From positions 1-40,799 of the forward strand of contig NZ_VXKS01000024.1 in assembly GCF_008711525.1 (NCBI RefSeq): a stretch of 40,799 nt of DNA. The letters run 5' to 3'. Below the pieces are notes generated by a model, which saw nothing but the letters and a program-made list of their open reading frames with translations, was not told the origin of the DNA and searched no databases. The translations under genes and the position numbers were made by a program. The first letter of the stretch is position 1; every line of letters begins with the position of its first letter. The stretch is from Cysteiniphilum sp. JM-1. Lineage in GTDB: Bacteria; Pseudomonadota; Gammaproteobacteria; Francisellales; Francisellaceae. Of this stretch, positions 40,606-40,799 are shown piece after piece.

Positions 40606-40799
40606 CTTTACCGGTCACGACAACTAGAATTGCCGGTTAAATCATGTAGGCTATTCCTTAATCAATAAAGCTGCAGATAGTTAAGATTAAGGTATGGCAA
40701 GAAAACGAGTCACAACAGAACAGGTAAAGCTATACATGAAACTCAGACAAGAAGATAAACTCACCCAGATTGGCTGCGCTGCTAAATCAGGCTTTAGTG
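40596..40799 (+). mobile_element. Left end of an IS21-like insertion sequence (runs off window)
   Basis: It appears to start at TGACAATTAGC (40596), inside the kinase gene. Two related 19-bp units, GACAATTAGCTTTACCGGT (40597-40615) and GACAACTAGAATTGCCGGT (40619-40637), are spaced 22 bp, as expected of the multiple transposase sites at IS21-family ends. A transposase gene begins at 40694. The right end and the target-site duplication are outside the window. Confidence 0.72.
40694..40799 (+). CDS. istA: IS21-family transposase IstA, N-terminal part
   Basis: 35 codons before the window edge, starting MARKRVTTEQVKLYMKLR, followed by QIGCAAKSGFS. This is an HTH start of the type found in IstA of IS21 elements (regular helix, then KLTQIGCAAKSGFS with the turn). 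The catalytic DDE domain and IstB are beyond the window. The position behind subterminal repeats supports the call. Confidence 0.72.
   Translation, partial: MARKRVTTEQVKLYMKLRQEDKLTQIGCAAKSGFS

Noticed and set aside
1-40799. tRNA, rRNA or CRISPR arrays
   Set aside because: No tRNA-like cloverleaf, rRNA-like stretch or regularly spaced repeats were seen on reading; a covariance-model scan would be needed to exclude small tRNAs fully.

Overview
The window is a chromosomal stretch of an AT-rich gammaproteobacterium. Housekeeping proteins (DeaD, GlmU, GlmS, TsaB, DnaX, RecN, LipA) and the MlaFED/PqiC-type lipid-transport operon are of gammaproteobacterial type. The low GC and the complete homogentisate pathway would fit Legionellales or the Fastidiosibacteraceae/Francisellaceae side of Thiotrichales. 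I cannot fix the genus from sequence alone.

Layout. 1-83: start of a minus-strand reading frame running off the edge, probably a transposase. 310-2091: two tandem LysR-like regulators. 2280-4034: DEAD-box RNA helicase. 4391-11655: a phenylalanine/tyrosine catabolic cluster (hpd, maiA, hmgA, fahA, phhA, phhB and a Glu/Leu/Phe/Val-type dehydrogenase). It would take Phe to Tyr, then 4-hydroxyphenylpyruvate, homogentisate, maleylacetoacetate, fumarylacetoacetate, and finally fumarate plus acetoacetate. 11672-13811 (minus): an orphan TfuA/YcaO pair. 14433-17955 (minus): a four-gene MCE lipid transporter operon. 18015-22128: yceF-type Maf, TrhA/hemolysin III, a GNAT remnant, a DUF1016 nuclease-like gene, a MurU-like nucleotidyltransferase and a NudE-like Nudix hydrolase. 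22234-31365: recN, lipA, a PIN-toxin remnant, glmU, glmS, tsaB and dnaX.

31464-40605 is the most interesting part: a compact accessory locus for secreted effectors. On the minus strand it has a 1015-aa secreted MACPF-domain protein, an exported 244-aa unknown, a secreted PI-PLC X-domain phospholipase, two small exported proteins and a 94-aa helix-turn-helix protein. Divergent from the MACPF gene is an OmpR-type response regulator plus histidine kinase. Two nearly identical 18-bp boxes, each with two TTGTAAA half-sites at an 11-bp period, sit upstream of the MACPF gene and of the PI-PLC gene. This is the architecture expected for OmpR/PhoB-family binding, so the boxes tie both toxins to the adjacent two-component system. 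The kinase gene is cut immediately after its G2 box by the left end of an IS21-like element that runs off the window, so the circuit may be broken or altered in this strain.

Intergenic spaces carry several dispersed palindromic repeat families (GGGCGTATGCAATACGCCC type; a larger 70-bp hairpin element; a TTCTCGGA/TCCGAGAA hairpin) and A-rich short tandem repeats just upstream of genes. I saw no rRNA, tRNA or CRISPR array.
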